Origin: Ulva prolifera
Taxonomy: Eukaryota; Chlorophyta; Ulvophyceae; Ulvales; Ulvaceae
Length of the DNA: 64,000 nt
Direction: 5' to 3'
Assembly (NCBI GenBank): GCA_023078555.1
Contig: CM041198.1
Coordinates: forward strand, 7,177,836 to 7,241,835
The position numbers and the translations under genes are program-made. Below are positions 23,169 through 34,654 of this stretch, piece by piece. Under the pieces are notes generated by a model. The model ran no database searches. It saw only the letters and a list, made by a program, of their open reading frames with translations, and had not been told where the DNA came from. Position 1 is the first letter of the stretch; the number at the start of each line of letters is the position of its first letter.

Positions 23169-24556
23169 TGAGAGGCGCGCTGCCGCCGGAGTGCAACTGA
23201 CAGGATCACGCATGCAGATTTGTCTCTTGGCTGCAGCCGAGGGGTGCCTGGGCATCGGCGCCCTGATGGACCGGAAACGCTGAACAGTTGCGACCGGCTG
23301 AGGCGCCCAAGCATGGCATAGTTTCTCCTGTTGCAGGGATGCAAGGTGACGGGCGGATGCCTGGCGTCTGAGGCCAGGGCCGGCATACCTGCCCTTTGAG
23401 GGTGACCTGGTCCCCCTCAGCCCCATTAGCAGTGGCACCCTTACCGTTGGTTGCAGCTGCTGCGCCACCCTCTGACCGCTGAAGCGCCTGCTGCGAGGCT
23501 GCTGCTGGCTCTGTTGCTGGCTGCCCTGCGTCCAGTACAGGTGGCCCAGCCCCTGGTGCCACTTCCCCGGTGGGGCTAGCGCCTGCTTTGCGAACTGGAG
23601 AGCTTTGCCGTGATAGGAATTGGGAGGCAGAGCGGTCCGAAGGAGCTGACTGAACATCTGAGGGCAGATCTGCCGCCTCCAGAGCAGTGCTGGCTGCGAT
23701 CTGGCCTGAGGACGCTTCTGGTGTCTGAACCTCAGCTATCCATGAGATGTGGACATGGTACGTGAAGCGTAGTGATGTCCCAGAGAAGGAGGGGGGGAGC
23801 ACCCGGGGGAGGGGGACTGAAAGAGCTGTTCTTCGCAGCTCGCCCGGGCGCACGACCAAAGGCACGGAGACTGTGCCCCGCGAGTGGAATATATGCCTTG
23901 TTATGCGCTGCACACCCTCGACTGAATTATGGCCAGCACGTTCCGGATGTGGCTAACCCAGGCACAGGTCACATTCATTGAATCGGCCAATGCCACTGCC
24001 ACCTTGGAAACGGACCCAGTATGAGCATACAAGCTAAGGATACTTCACTGTCGCTGGGCGTGTGGACCATAGCTTGGGCAGTGCTGGGACAGCGGGGTGT
24101 ATGTGCATGTAGACGGGGCTGATGACAACTTGTACTCACAGCACTTGCACTGGTAAGGCAGCTGTGATGCAGTCACATAGGCAAAAGTATCAAATTCTCT
24201 CGTCTATCTGCTGTTTGAACGACGCAAAGGATGGAAGGCACACCCGCGAGGAACTGTAGACCGCGGGCTGGTGCGCATGGTACGCCTGTGACACCCACGT
24301 TGGATCCACTATCTCGGATCCAATAACAGATATCTTTACATCTTGAAGATCAAAGGCTGTGTCCGTTGCCGAAGTCGCGGGGTACACTACCTGCACTTCA
24401 ATGCCACAGTGGCACGCAACACTGAGCAAAGATGTGACACGAGAACTCGCCGGTATGGACGTGTGTTACCTCCCATGTGGCCTTAAAAACGTCTCCTGGC
24501 AAGTATGTAGACTGCAGTGGCGCCACATGCGATCGGAAGGGTGCAGCCGAAGCCAT
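20078..24556 (-). CDS. RGP1: RGP1 homologue (Ric1-Rgp1 Rab6/Ypt6 exchange-factor subunit)
   Basis: Minus-strand exons 24556-24470, 24390-24244, 23907-23389, 23054-22560, 22404-22084, 21209-20973 and 20431-20078 join in phase 0 throughout to 719 aa. The start is the ATG at 24556, followed within 20 codons by STYLPGDVFKATWE, the family N-terminal pattern. Other family-like segments are IVDPTWVS, LPPSFSGTSLRFTYHVHI, FHLGFRGAPLARIELHTPHE, VTVLLETEEQV and ALRWSLRFAF, in the order found in Rgp1. Rgp1 binds Ric1 and activates the Golgi GTPase Ypt6/Rab6. Compared with the human protein (about 390 aa) there is a long Ala/Ser/Pro-rich stretch over about residues 110-520, probably disordered. RIC1 is not in the window. 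Assignment rests on remembered motifs, not a search. Confidence 0.8.
21335..21888. mobile_element. 554-bp TA-flanked inverted-repeat DNA element in RGP1 intron 5
   Basis: The left end (TACCGTAAACAATGTAAAGG, continuing to 21361) and the right end 21862-21888 are near-perfect inverted repeats of about 25-27 bp, starting and ending at TA. TA flanks fit a Tc1/mariner-type target duplication, so this is probably a non-autonomous element. The interior has no recognisable transposase and repeats short GACGAAAT and TGTCCC words. It fills most of the intron 21210-22083. Confidence 0.75.
21920..21930 (-). repeat. Short poly-C tract on the sense strand of RGP1 intron 5
   Basis: An 11-base G run on the plus strand, hence C in the minus-strand transcript, so the orientation matches the C runs in plus-strand genes. 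Confidence 0.9.
23092..23167 (+). rRNA. Plastid-type 16S rRNA fragment within a nuclear intron
   Basis: This stretch reads as the universally conserved 3' region of bacterial-type small-subunit rRNA (about E. coli 1325-1397). It includes GGAATCGCTAGTAATCGC, GGTGAATACGTTCCCGGG and CCTTGTACACA, then stops abruptly before the following CCGCCCGTC segment. The internal variable bases GGTCAGCTATACTGC suit an algal plastid or cyanobacterial source. It lies in RGP1 intron 3 (23055-23388), opposite to the gene. It is most simply a short nuclear insertion of plastid DNA, not a functional rRNA gene. Confidence 0.88.
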
Positions 24557-25705
24557 TCAATCGTGACTGAAGACGCCTTGGTTCCCACTGCAGAAAACCT
24601 ACATGTCTAAGGCTTCATGTGAATGCCATCAAGCAAATCGACTTAGATATTGCCATGGGCAATGGAACTATGCAAGGCTGAAGATGCCTGCGGATTGCAC
24701 ATCGAGGGGTCCGGTCAACCTGATCGGTACGCCGCGAGCGTGCTCTAGGTGGAGCATCCTCCTTCCAAACGATTGATCGCGGCCATCCTGGGTCAGCGCT
24801 GTTGCAGCGTGCGTACGCTCGACTTCGTGAGCCATGTTGACAGTGTCGTTGCCAACGATATAGCGAGGCTGATCGTTGCATGGGACTACAGCCGCAGAAT
24901 ACCGTCGTCGCGCGTCGTGATCAGGCTGACTGTCTTCAACACCGAAACTGCAACACTGATCATCAACAGGCAGCCACAGGACATGCGCGCATGACTTCAG
25001 GCAGTGACAACGTAGCTGACTGTAGACAAGAGTGCCCGTCCGATCAACGTCCGTGTGCTTTCATTTGACTCGCTTCTCGGCCTCAAGGCGAATTGTTCTT
25101 CAAGTGAAGTAACGGTGTGTCTCTGTACACGCTTGCGATCTTGAACTTCCACCCACACAATTTGCTGACATCCGATCATATGTCACCATTTCCGCTTTCA
25201 AGAAGGGGTGCGCAGAATACACAATCCACCATTCATATCTGCGATAATTCAGCTGCTGTTTTCACATGGCTCCTGCGACAGAGGCTCGTTGTACGGATGG
25301 AGGTTGAACAGGCTAGCTGATGATTGCTTTCGTGTCTCCCAATCTCTGGCACCAATGATCTGTGATGGTGCCACAATGTGGCTACCACAAGTATCAGCAG
25401 TACCCGCATTTAACTGCATCACGTTTTATCTGCGCTATGTGACGCCGACTTGTCCCCGCTAGCCTGGTTTAGCGACGGCATGCTCCGACAGCTGTACATG
25501 TGTCCCCGACGACGCCCTGGCATGCACGCACACATTCCATATGACCTGTTTCCCTCATGAAATGTCTGTAATGTTCGCTGAAATTTCTGCGCCTGCTCTG
25601 AGTGGTCCATCACAGCGTCATAAATAGGCGCGGACGGAGAAGCCTTAAACACTGGTTCGCCTACAAACATAAGCTCAGCCAAGAATTTATGCTGTCGTGA
25701 TACTT
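24557..25705. promoter_or_regulatory. Shared upstream region of the divergent RGP1 and PhoD-like genes
   Basis: This 1.15-kb gap separates two divergent start codons, so it should hold both promoters. No TATA box or repeated operator was identified. Open frames of up to about 88 codons are not recognisable, and an unseen 5' exon of the PhoD-like gene cannot be excluded. Confidence 0.45.
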
Positions 25706-27186
25706 ATGTATGCTGCAGGCGGCGATATGGGTTTCATTGAGGAGGACATGGGCCGTCAGAACATCGAAGCGATCGGTGACATCGCTGGGCCGCGCGTACA
25801 CCTTTACTTCTTTGACCCCATTCACAGCATATGGGATGGTGCTGTAGTTCTAGCCTGTAAAGTGGATATCATGCAGCAGCAGGCGCCGATGCTGACCTTC
25901 TCCGTGACTGGCGACGAACCAGGCGAATGTGTGGGCGAGATCATTCACGCTTACGCAGAATGGCGAGTGGTCAGGTACGTTGCAGAAGCAAGGGAACCTG
26001 TGCTCTGCACGTGATCGTTACCATGGCGCTGCTTCCGTCTCGTCGTCGCTGGTGGGTGTGGCGCAGTGCTGCGTCCGGCACATGTTTCGACCCAGCCCCT
26101 GCTGCAGATTCCGCATCCGTGTCCCCCTCGAAGAGAAGCGTGCCCAATTAAAATACTCCATCCGCTTCGCCGGATCGAGCGCAACGCCTGGAGGCGTTGT
26201 TCAGCTCCCAGCAGAGTGCGAGGACTGGCACGTTGTGGCGTACTCCTGCAACGACCAGCGGCAGCACCCGAAGGTCGGTGTTGCGGCGTGGACACGCATG
26301 AAGATGCTGCAGAAGAAGAAGCCCATTCATGTGATGCTCGGGACCGGTGACCAGGTGCGGCAACGCTTCAGCCACATCCGGGCCTCTCGCCCTTGAGCAA
26401 TTACCATCACACCCAGCCCTGGCTCCGCATGACCGAGACGGCATCTCCCAGCTGACTGGCGACTCGGCATCCTCTAGCTTTCCGCCGACGTCACACAAAC
26501 ACACACCCATGGAGAGAGGCCGGAAGCCCCCCCCCCGCGGTCCGCATGGCATCATAGCCGTTCACATCATAGCACTTCACCTTGCTGTACAAACTTAGCA
26601 CTCCCGTCAGGAGCACACCGCTAGACCATGCCGAGTGGTCCCCACACCCTTCCCACGCCGCGCCGCCCATGCATGCGCACACAGCGACGGCCACAGGCAC
26701 ACTGGCCCTGCTCTGTCACCGGTCTGCCTTCGCTTGTACTGTCTCTGGCGCGTATCAGGGCCGCCCGACTACCATCAGCGGCCGCGTGAGTGGGTACAGC
26801 TGTACAGGTATGCGCTGCATGCATGTAGTTGCACGACGACAGCCTGCAGCACGCAAGCACCCATGCGATGTGTTGCAAGGGCAGATGTGGAGCAGGCAGC
26901 ACCGCAGATCGAACCCGGGGACTCAACCGTGTGGCATGCATGCAGCTGTACAACGACAACGTGTGGCACATGCCGGGCGTTGAGGCGTGGGTGAAGATAG
27001 AGGACAAGGCGGCGATGCGCGCGACCCCCCTCGCCGAGGAGCAGGTCGCCGCCGTCGAGGAGTTTTACTTCTTCGCGTACGTGCGCTGGCTCGCGCTGCA
27101 CCCCCTCGCCGAGGAGCTGTCCTCCATCCCGATGATGAACACTTGGGACGACCACGACATCTTCGACGGGTGCGGCGCAAGCCCCG

Positions 27187-27221
<35 letters not shown>

Positions 27222-30200
27222 CAGCACGCGCAGCGTCTGGCACGGTAGCACACTCTACTGTTCTCCAGCTTCTGTGAGGGCCAGGCGTTTTGAGGGGGGG
27301 ATCATCCGCTGTGCATGGACAACGCCTTGCGCTGCACATGTGCTGCGCCTGTTCTGTCTTGGGGGCTCACGTCCAATGTGAGAGTTGCTTACACAGCAGG
27401 CATCGTATGGCAGCGCCCTGTGGCTCTACCGCATGTGGCCACAGCGCCACGGCAGACGCAGCACGCACAGCAGCGTGCGCCACGCTGCCAGGCGCCGCAT
27501 GTGGCCACACCACTGCGACAGCAGCAGCACGCACAGCAGCGTGCGCCACGCTGCCGGGTGCCACATGTAGCCACACCACTGCGACAGCAGCAGCACGCAC
27601 AGCAGCGTGCGCCACACTGCCGGGTGCCACAGCAGCTGAGGCCGGGGCGGCGCGTGGCGTGCAGGTGGGGCAGCTACCCGGAGCACCTGCAGGATTGTGC
27701 CGCCTTCCAGCAGATCTACAAGGTCGCGAAGAAGAACTTTGCGGCCTTCCAGCTCGCTACCACTTCCCGCATGAAGCGCTCTGACGGCTACTTCACCGCC
27801 CCCGGTGCGCCCCAGATGCACGTTGCCCATGCGTGGTGTCCATGGCACCGTCATGGGCCATTCATGTGGCAGGGACACTGGCATATCGGCAGGAATTTGT
27901 CCATCCGATGCCATGACCAGCGTGATGACACCGCGGCGACAGTCCTACGATGTGGGCAGAAGATCTGTGTTTTGCTTCGCAGTGGCATATCATCGTGGCT
28001 GCAGGTGCACAACAGTCAGCAGAGCACCCCTACATGTATGTGCTCACAGAGGACAGAGGCCGGGCATGCCACCGGTTCTCGGAATCCATTCTTCAACCTG
28101 TTTATGCATTCATGGTACTAGGCCGGGCACACGCCCGTACCACAGTCCTGGTGCTTCCAGCCAAAGATTGAGCGTACGTTCATGCATGTCTGTATGCATG
28201 ATAGCCATATCCATGTGCACATCGACAACGCCACCACAGATCCGATGTGCACGCCATCACCACAGCTCCAGTGGTGGTGCAGGGGACACAGGGTTCTCCT
28301 GGATGTCGCAGCTCGGGCCGCGCTTCGCCGTCGCGGCGCTGGACACGCGCAGCAGCCGCACGCGCGAGCGCATCGTGCCGCAGCGGCTGCTGGAAACCCT
28401 CACCGCGCGCATCGAGGCGCTCCCTGCGAGCGTCGACCACCTCCTGTTTGTCAGCGCCGTCCCGATCGAGTACCCGGAGGTCGGCGCGCTCGAGACGTTC
28501 ATGTCGGCCGGCGAGGGCACCAACATCTTCACCAAGACCGGTGTGGCCCCTGCCCTGCGCCCCTGGCGCCACAGACGTGGGTGTGTGCCGCATACGTGGA
28601 AATATGTGGATGTTTTTCAGATCCGTGCAGCTTGTGTCCCATACACCATGTACTCGGTACCGTGTGCACCTACAGAGGACACTCGGACAGACCCTTGCGG
28701 CATGCCTGCTTGCTCTCTCATGCAAACGGTCACCGTCTGCACCTACTGTGTTCCCCCCAGTGTACCCAATCATCCCAGATACCCGACCAGGTACAATCAA
28801 GTACCTCGGTCACTGCAAACGGTCACCGTCTGTATGTACTGTGTTCTTCCCAGTGTACCCAATCATCCCAGATACCCGACCAGGTACAATCAAGTACCTC
28901 GGTCACTGCAAACGGTCACCGTCTGTATGTACTGTGTTCTTCCCAGTGTACCCAATCATCCCAGATACCCGACCAGGTACAATAAAGTACCTCGGTCACT
29001 GCAAACGGTCACCGTCTGTATGTACTGTGCCCCCCCCCCGTCTCCCCTGTCCGCCCGGCGCTGGCTGTCTGCTCTGTGGCTGCTGCAGACGTGCCACAGC
29101 TGAGCCAGTCCCATGGGTCGCTATAAGCTGGCAATGAGTCTGCGGAAGCTGGCCAAGCCGTCACGACAGCGCCTCCGCACGGACTGCAGCAATCACACCT
29201 GCTACGGCCCATCACACTTGTCCAGCTGCACGGCATCTTCCAGCAGGAATCATGACCTCGAGGCTGCGTGAGTTCTACACGCCTGCCCACTCGCACACCG
29301 ACAAGAGCACACCCCCTTCACCCGCATCGTAAATCCAGATGTACTGTCGTTTGATTTACCCGCCGCAGTTGCAGGCATGTACAACAAGCTGATGAACGAG
29401 TTTGGCGAGCCGGAGCTCCTCGACGACCTGCTCGACCACTGGGGTAGCTCGCGGCACGTCAAGGAGAAGGGCCTCATGCTCAACGCGCTGCGCACCGCCG
29501 CGCGGGACAGCCACGTCCGCATCTCGATCCTCGGCGGCGACGTCCACCTTGCAGGCCTCTGCTTCGTGACCGGGGATGAGAAGTACCAAAGCGTCGCGAC
29601 TGACCCCGGCTTCATGCCGCAGGTGCGTGCGCGCGCCCTCGCCTTCCTGTTCGACTATCCATTTTGTTTCTGTCTCAACACGGGTTTGCGGCTCGCGGGT
29701 GTGTAGCAGTGGCTGTGGGATTGTGTTGAGAGACAAGTCTGGCGAGCATGCTGCTGTGCTATTGTACAGCCGTGCTATTGTGGCGGCCAATTGCACGGAC
29801 ATTTGGGCCAGGTTGCTGAGGGATCCATGTCACGGCGCAGCATGCACCCTGTTCAAGGCATTCACCACGTATCCACATCTGCTCTGGTGGTTGCCTCATG
29901 AAAGCCGGCAGTCAAAGCTTCCAGCGCAGAGCCTCTCATGAGCAGTTGTGTGCGCTGCCTGCAGTTGATTTCATCGGCGGTGGCGTACGACCCCCCGCCG
30001 GCGGCCGTCGTGCGGGTGCTTGACCGCTACGCGGCGTCCGGCATGCACAAGACGTTCGAGCACGACCCCCCGCTGTGGGGCGGCTCGTGCAACCTGTTCA
30101 AGGAGCGCAAGCCCGGCACGAGCATCCGCTTCGCCGACCGCAACAACTTCATCGAGTTTGAGGTGCTCCCCCTGCCCACAACTCAACCTGGACCTTGGCT

Positions 30201-30785
30201 CCTGTGTGACATTCCGAGGCTCCTACCCGCAACAAGTTCCGCGCGGGGCTGCACAGCATGCATGCATCATCACACCACTTCCACCGACTTGCGCTCTCCT
30301 CTGCCAGATCACCCCTCCCAAGCGACAGCAGCCACGCTGACCATGCATGTGTTGTGCACGCCAGCGGCATGGCCGACCGCGCCTCCGCCACGTGACACGG
30401 CCTCACGCCTCCGCCACAGGCCGCATGCATGCACAGCGTACATTGCCACCCAACACCACGGCCGGAGCCAGTCTTGCCTCCACATCAGGGGGGTTGTTCC
30501 TCAACTCGCGTGTGCATGCGTGGCGTGCAGGTAACGGACAACGCGCTACACAAGGGCATCGCGATGCTGAAGTGTACGTGGCACATCCGGCCCGGCACGG
30601 ACAAGAGCGACGAGCCCAACACGGAGGCGCACACCGTCGCAGTGCCGCCGCTGCTCAAGCCCGGCGCGCCGAAGGAGCTCGCATCGAGCCTGCAGGAGGA
30701 CCTCGAGCCGGTGCTGCCCGGCCGCGGCACCTTCCTGCGGAAGACCCCGTGCTGCGGCTGCTGCTTCGCGCAGTGCGGGCTGTGA
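25706..30785 (+). CDS. PhoD-like metallophosphatase domain protein
   Basis: Exons 25706-25974, 26108-26354, 26946-27169, 27665-27804, 28283-28540, 29375-29622, 29965-30162 and 30531-30785 join in frame to 612 aa. The N-terminal part (IAGPRVHLYFFDPIHSIWDG) is the domain that precedes PhoD-like phosphatase domains in large eukaryotic homologues. Metal-site motifs follow in order: GTGDQLYNDNVW (usual GDQxYxD), NTWDDHDIFDGWGS rebuilt across a splice junction, and ILGGDVHLAG. PhoD enzymes hydrolyse phosphate mono- or diesters with Fe/Ca; the substrate here is unknown. There is no signal peptide at the chosen ATG; a 3' splice-like TGCAG at 25714-25718 leaves open an upstream start. The C-terminus ends in a Cys cluster (TPCCGCCFAQCGL) that could be palmitoylated for membrane attachment (inference). 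Confidence 0.85.
27187..27220 (+). repeat. Poly-C tract (34) near a 5' splice site
   Basis: Starts 17 nt after the donor at 27170 on the sense strand of the PhoD-like gene's intron 3. Confidence 0.95.
27461..27640. repeat. 66-bp minisatellite, about 2.7 copies
   Basis: Units start at 27461, 27527 and 27593 with GCACGCACAGCAGCGTGCGC. The array lies in the intron 27170-27664. The period is a multiple of three, which creates long but meaningless open frames. Confidence 0.93.
28721..29027. repeat. 93-bp minisatellite, about 3.3 copies
   Basis: Units start at 28721, 28814, 28907 and 29000 with TGCAAACGGTCACCGTCTG. The array lies within the PhoD-like gene's intron 28541-29374. The copies are almost identical, so it is recent. 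Confidence 0.95.
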
Positions 30786-33768
30786 GGGTGCGGCCTGGCA
30801 CTTTGACGTACGGCGGCAACCCTGCGAGCCTGTGTTCCGGCAGGCGTCCGCTCGGACACGCGTTCTCCTGCGCCGTGGCGCACGCATGAGTGGCATGCAT
30901 GCGCTGCGTAACCTCGTGATCTCCTCCTGAAGTTCTAGTCATAGCTGCGTGCGGCGTGAAGGGGGAGTATTTTGACGGCCAGAAGTACACGGCTAGGAGT
31001 GCGCGAGATCCTGGCAGTTGAAGGCGGCGCCGGTGCACCCAGTCGACCGTCGTGGGTGGAGATGTGAATGAATCACCATGGCGCCTTTGCCAGTGGGCGG
31101 CGTGGGTGCCCGCACCCCAGGGCCCTGCTGTCGGCGGGTGCTGCAGCTGTGTGAGCACATGCATGCCTCCCGAGTCGCGGAACATCCGCGGGTTGCTCGC
31201 TGGAGCACCCAGGTTCTCTTGCAGTCCTAGCTCAGCATGGTTGCAGAGGCGATGTGGGGGCACGGGGCAAAGATCCGCTCGACCGCGGTCGTGGTGAGCA
31301 AGACGCCCCGTGCCTCAAATGGTCACAGCTGCTGCCACACTCCTCCCTGCAGGCCTAAGCCCAGTCTGCAAGGGAGGGTGGGGGTGCATGTTGCTCCAGC
31401 AGAAATGCGCGAGGCAGCCAGTAGGGGGTTGTTTGTGGTTGAATAAAAGGGATGTGCTGTGTGTGCATCCCCAGCAGTGTCCGCGCCGGTGGCACCGGTC
31501 GCGGGCGCAGCGGGAAGCGTGCAAACCGATGGCGCAGCTGATGGTGGCATGTATGCCAGCTGGCCTCGGTCGTTTGTTGGTGTGTGTCTCTGTGTATGTG
31601 TGTGTAGATGCCAGAGCTGCCGTGTGTTTCGCGTTGTGGAGTCCACCTCCTGGAGGTCGTATGGTTTGCTGTGTTTTGAAAACAAGTCGCGGGAGAGGTG
31701 CCAGTACAGCGTACTGTTGTCTGTGATGTACTTTTTCTCTCGGTGGTGGAGCTGGGGTGCCTCCACCCCCGTGTTTCTGTGCCTCAGCAAATCAGGCCTT
31801 GGGCTGCACGACCCTGATGGGCTGTTCGTGCGAGCTGCTGTGTAGAGGCAGTGTGCATGCATGTGCATTTTGTTAGCTGTTGCTGGCTGCCATGATTTGA
31901 GTGTAGCTGCCTGCCATTAGGTAAGTCCTGCATGATGATGGTCATCAGCAAATGCTGCCGGCATGCCGATTATGAGCAGGTGGACTTGGTGCTGCGAAAT
32001 TAACAGTGTGCAAGACATAACGTGCATGATACAAAATCGAGTTGACACACGTTGAGATGTCGTTGTGTGCTATGTGCAACGGAACTGCCGATCAAACGGC
32101 TGCGGAAACGTAGCAGTTGATGCAATAGTAACAGCCGTTACTGCAGTGGCGGTGTCATTTTCCAGTCTCGGATTTCGGGTGTGTTGGTTTCTAGATGTCA
32201 CACCTACGGTGTATGGGAATGTGACTTATTTTACAAACCAACATACATACCGGCTGCTCATGATTGCAGCACTGCAAAGCGGTTAACCAATTGCTCAAGC
32301 TTGTGCAATGGCGACCATCGCAATTAATTGGCCATGTTTGTACTTGGGCATCGCACTAGTTTCAGGCTGACACTGTCAGCAAGTGTCACAGCAGACAACC
32401 ACAAGCAGCAGTAATGAATCCATTCAAAATCAATGAGAAGAACATATTCCGGCTTTTGCATGGCTGAGAAATGCCTCCATGGCTTTGTAAATGGCAAGTT
32501 ACAACGGCTCATACCAATTGGCAGAAAATTGAGAATAGACAGGACACTAGCGATTGAGCAACGTGCACACGTACCTCCTCCTGACCCGTCCAGGTATCCT
32601 GGCTTGTCACGAAGGTGAGTACACAATCACCCAAGTAAAGGTATCAAAATGATAGGAAATCTGGTCACCCCATCTTCACAACCGAAGGTCACGACGATGA
32701 TGTCATATCTCCTCCAGCGTCGATGATTGCGGAACAGGGACTGTGGTGTACAAGGCTCTCGAGACCGTTGGCCAAACGAGCTGCTCGCAGGCTTCGGCAC
32801 TTCCGCGTCAACAAGCTGTCCACCGGCAAAGACCCCTCACCTACTAGTAGTCAAGGTGAGGTAAGCTCTACCGTGGCGGCTGCAGGCTTCAACGATCTGC
32901 CTTGGTAGACCACTGGCAGCCTGAGTGGCGCCCTCGAGCCTCTGAGAGTCTCAGCTGGACGATCTAGATCGCAAAGCCGATGCTTGTCGTGCGGCAGCTG
33001 CACAGCAAACCGTCACATCAGCACCAGTCCAATTCTGGAGCTTTAATTATGCAATTAATTGGTATTGCATGCATATGGAAGCAAGTGAGCACCCTTTCTG
33101 GGGCTCACAGTGTCGATCTCAAGAACACTACAGGTAAGAAGGTGGTTGCTGATCAGCACTAGTCCTGTTTTGATGATGCTGAGGAAACAAGCTGGTCAAC
33201 AGAATATTCCTGCGGCTTCAGTTGTGGCCATGCCCCATGTGCGCACAGCGCTGTCGCGGACACAGCGACTTGAGTCGCTGTGTCACAGGTCAACCTTTAC
33301 CTGTGGCCACAGGTCACCACTGGTCGCCACAGGCCACAGGTCAAGCTTGACCTGTGGCCGAGATCCTGGTGTACACGTGTACATGCCATCAGTGAGACCG
33401 CAGATCTCATGAGCAGCTGCAGCAGCAGTGTGAGCTAGCTCCGGCACACGGGGTGATCGTTGAGGCTGCCAGTGGCAGCTGTGCGACAGACTCAGGCTGT
33501 GCACACGTGTGCACGTCACGGTGAGCTGCGCATACCACCACGACCAGCATGCCTGCATCATGATGCTCAAGTAGACCGAACAGTTCGAGCATTCATGGAC
33601 CTGATAAGTGAGTGCAAAGCGACAGCTCTCACCCCTGCAGGCCTCTGCCTCGCAGAGACATTCCCGCCAGAGGCTGCTTGCAGCGGGCGGTTGTATACAC
33701 CGCGGCGAGCGTACGTATCATATGATATATATTACCTATACAGGTAAATGCAGGACACATGTGTTCAG
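30786..33768. other. Intergenic stretch downstream of the PhoD-like gene
   Basis: No recognisable protein. A short frame at about 31459-31560 (plus) has exon-like Ala/Gly/Val codons but no extension. From about 31850 the base composition becomes AT-richer. A 28-bp perfect palindrome with nearby CACAGGT words lies at 33285-33359. Confidence 0.6.
33332..33359. repeat. 28-bp perfect palindrome
   Basis: GGCCACAGGTCAAG is followed directly by its reverse complement. A second imperfect palindrome of the same CACAGGT/ACCTGTG words lies about 40 bp upstream, around 33287-33309. Confidence 0.9.
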
Positions 33769-34654
33769 CTATCTGTCAAATGATGGTATATATGCGCATG
33801 CATGCATGCATGCTGCAGGTGCGCACCCAAGGAGGCTGAAGCCACAACCGCTGCGGCGGCGCGGCGGGGGCCGCCGCTTTGGCTTTCTGCCGCCCTTCTT
33901 AGGCTTGCGGCGGCCTTTCTTGGGCTTGAAGTTGCGCGCCTTCCCTCTCCCATTCCTGCCTGCACATGCGATACATACTCTCCTCCGCCTACGTAGGTAT
34001 ACCAACTAGTACTGTAAATTTCGACGACCAACAGTTCACTGGTAGGCCACGTGGCCAGTACTGTTGTGCGTACACGCAGATTAGCATGCAGGCCGCGGAT
34101 GCACATGGTGTATGACATGTGTGCACTACATGTTCACATGCTGCCATGATTGCCAAAGCAATGCTTTCAATGGTCACGAATTGAACGCAGCCTGAGGCAG
34201 AGGCTGTGTCCATCCGGAGCCGATAATATCACCCCGGGGTCATATGCCGGCCCCACCCACTTCATCATACAGCACAGCCATGGGCTGCCGCATGCAGTGC
34301 CGTCAGCTCATGCATTCGTGCGTATACATGTATTGACCCTCAGCTCATGAGGCCGAGCACTGTTGACACGATACGAACGGCCGGTACGGTGGCGGCCGTA
34401 CCGCGGCGGCGGGCGAGCAACGAACGCAGCGCGCCGGAGCCGCTGCCATCGGAGGGGCGCTCGTGGTCGCTGACAACGGCCGACAGCGCGGCCCCCGCAT
34501 GCTCGGTGCCGCCCTGCTGCAGCGCGCTGCCGGAGTCGCCGTGTGAGGCGAGGGCGTCGGCGGACAGGGGCAGCAGCCGCGCGCTGGCGCCGGGTGGAGC
34601 GGCGGCGAGGGCCAGCGCCGCCACGCAGAGGACGCGGAGAATTTTGCTGATCAT
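33769..34654 (-). CDS. Secreted Lys/Arg-rich protein, leader-exon family member C
   Basis: Exon 1 runs 34654-34402 and exon 2 33959-33769, joined by a phase-1 intron (CGCG|GTACGG to GTGCAG|GCAGG), giving about 147 aa. Exon 1 encodes a clear signal peptide (MISKILRVLCVAALALAAAP, cleavage likely after GASA), then a Ser/Gly/Asp-containing region ending ALRSLLARRRG. Exon 2 is strongly basic: KPKKGRRKPKKGGRKPKRR followed by PPPRRRSGCG. After SLLG there is a possible further donor, so the last 18 residues are doubtful. The layout matches the gene at 43940-45131: similar start, similar LR(S/A)LL end of exon 1, same intron phase and a glycine at the junction. Function unknown; a secreted basic matrix or cell-surface protein is inference. 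Confidence 0.55.

Noticed and set aside
27315-29103. Long plus-strand open frames across 27.3-29.1 kb
   Set aside because: They run through introns made of 66-bp and 93-bp tandem repeats whose periods are multiples of three; only the short PhoD exons inside them are real.
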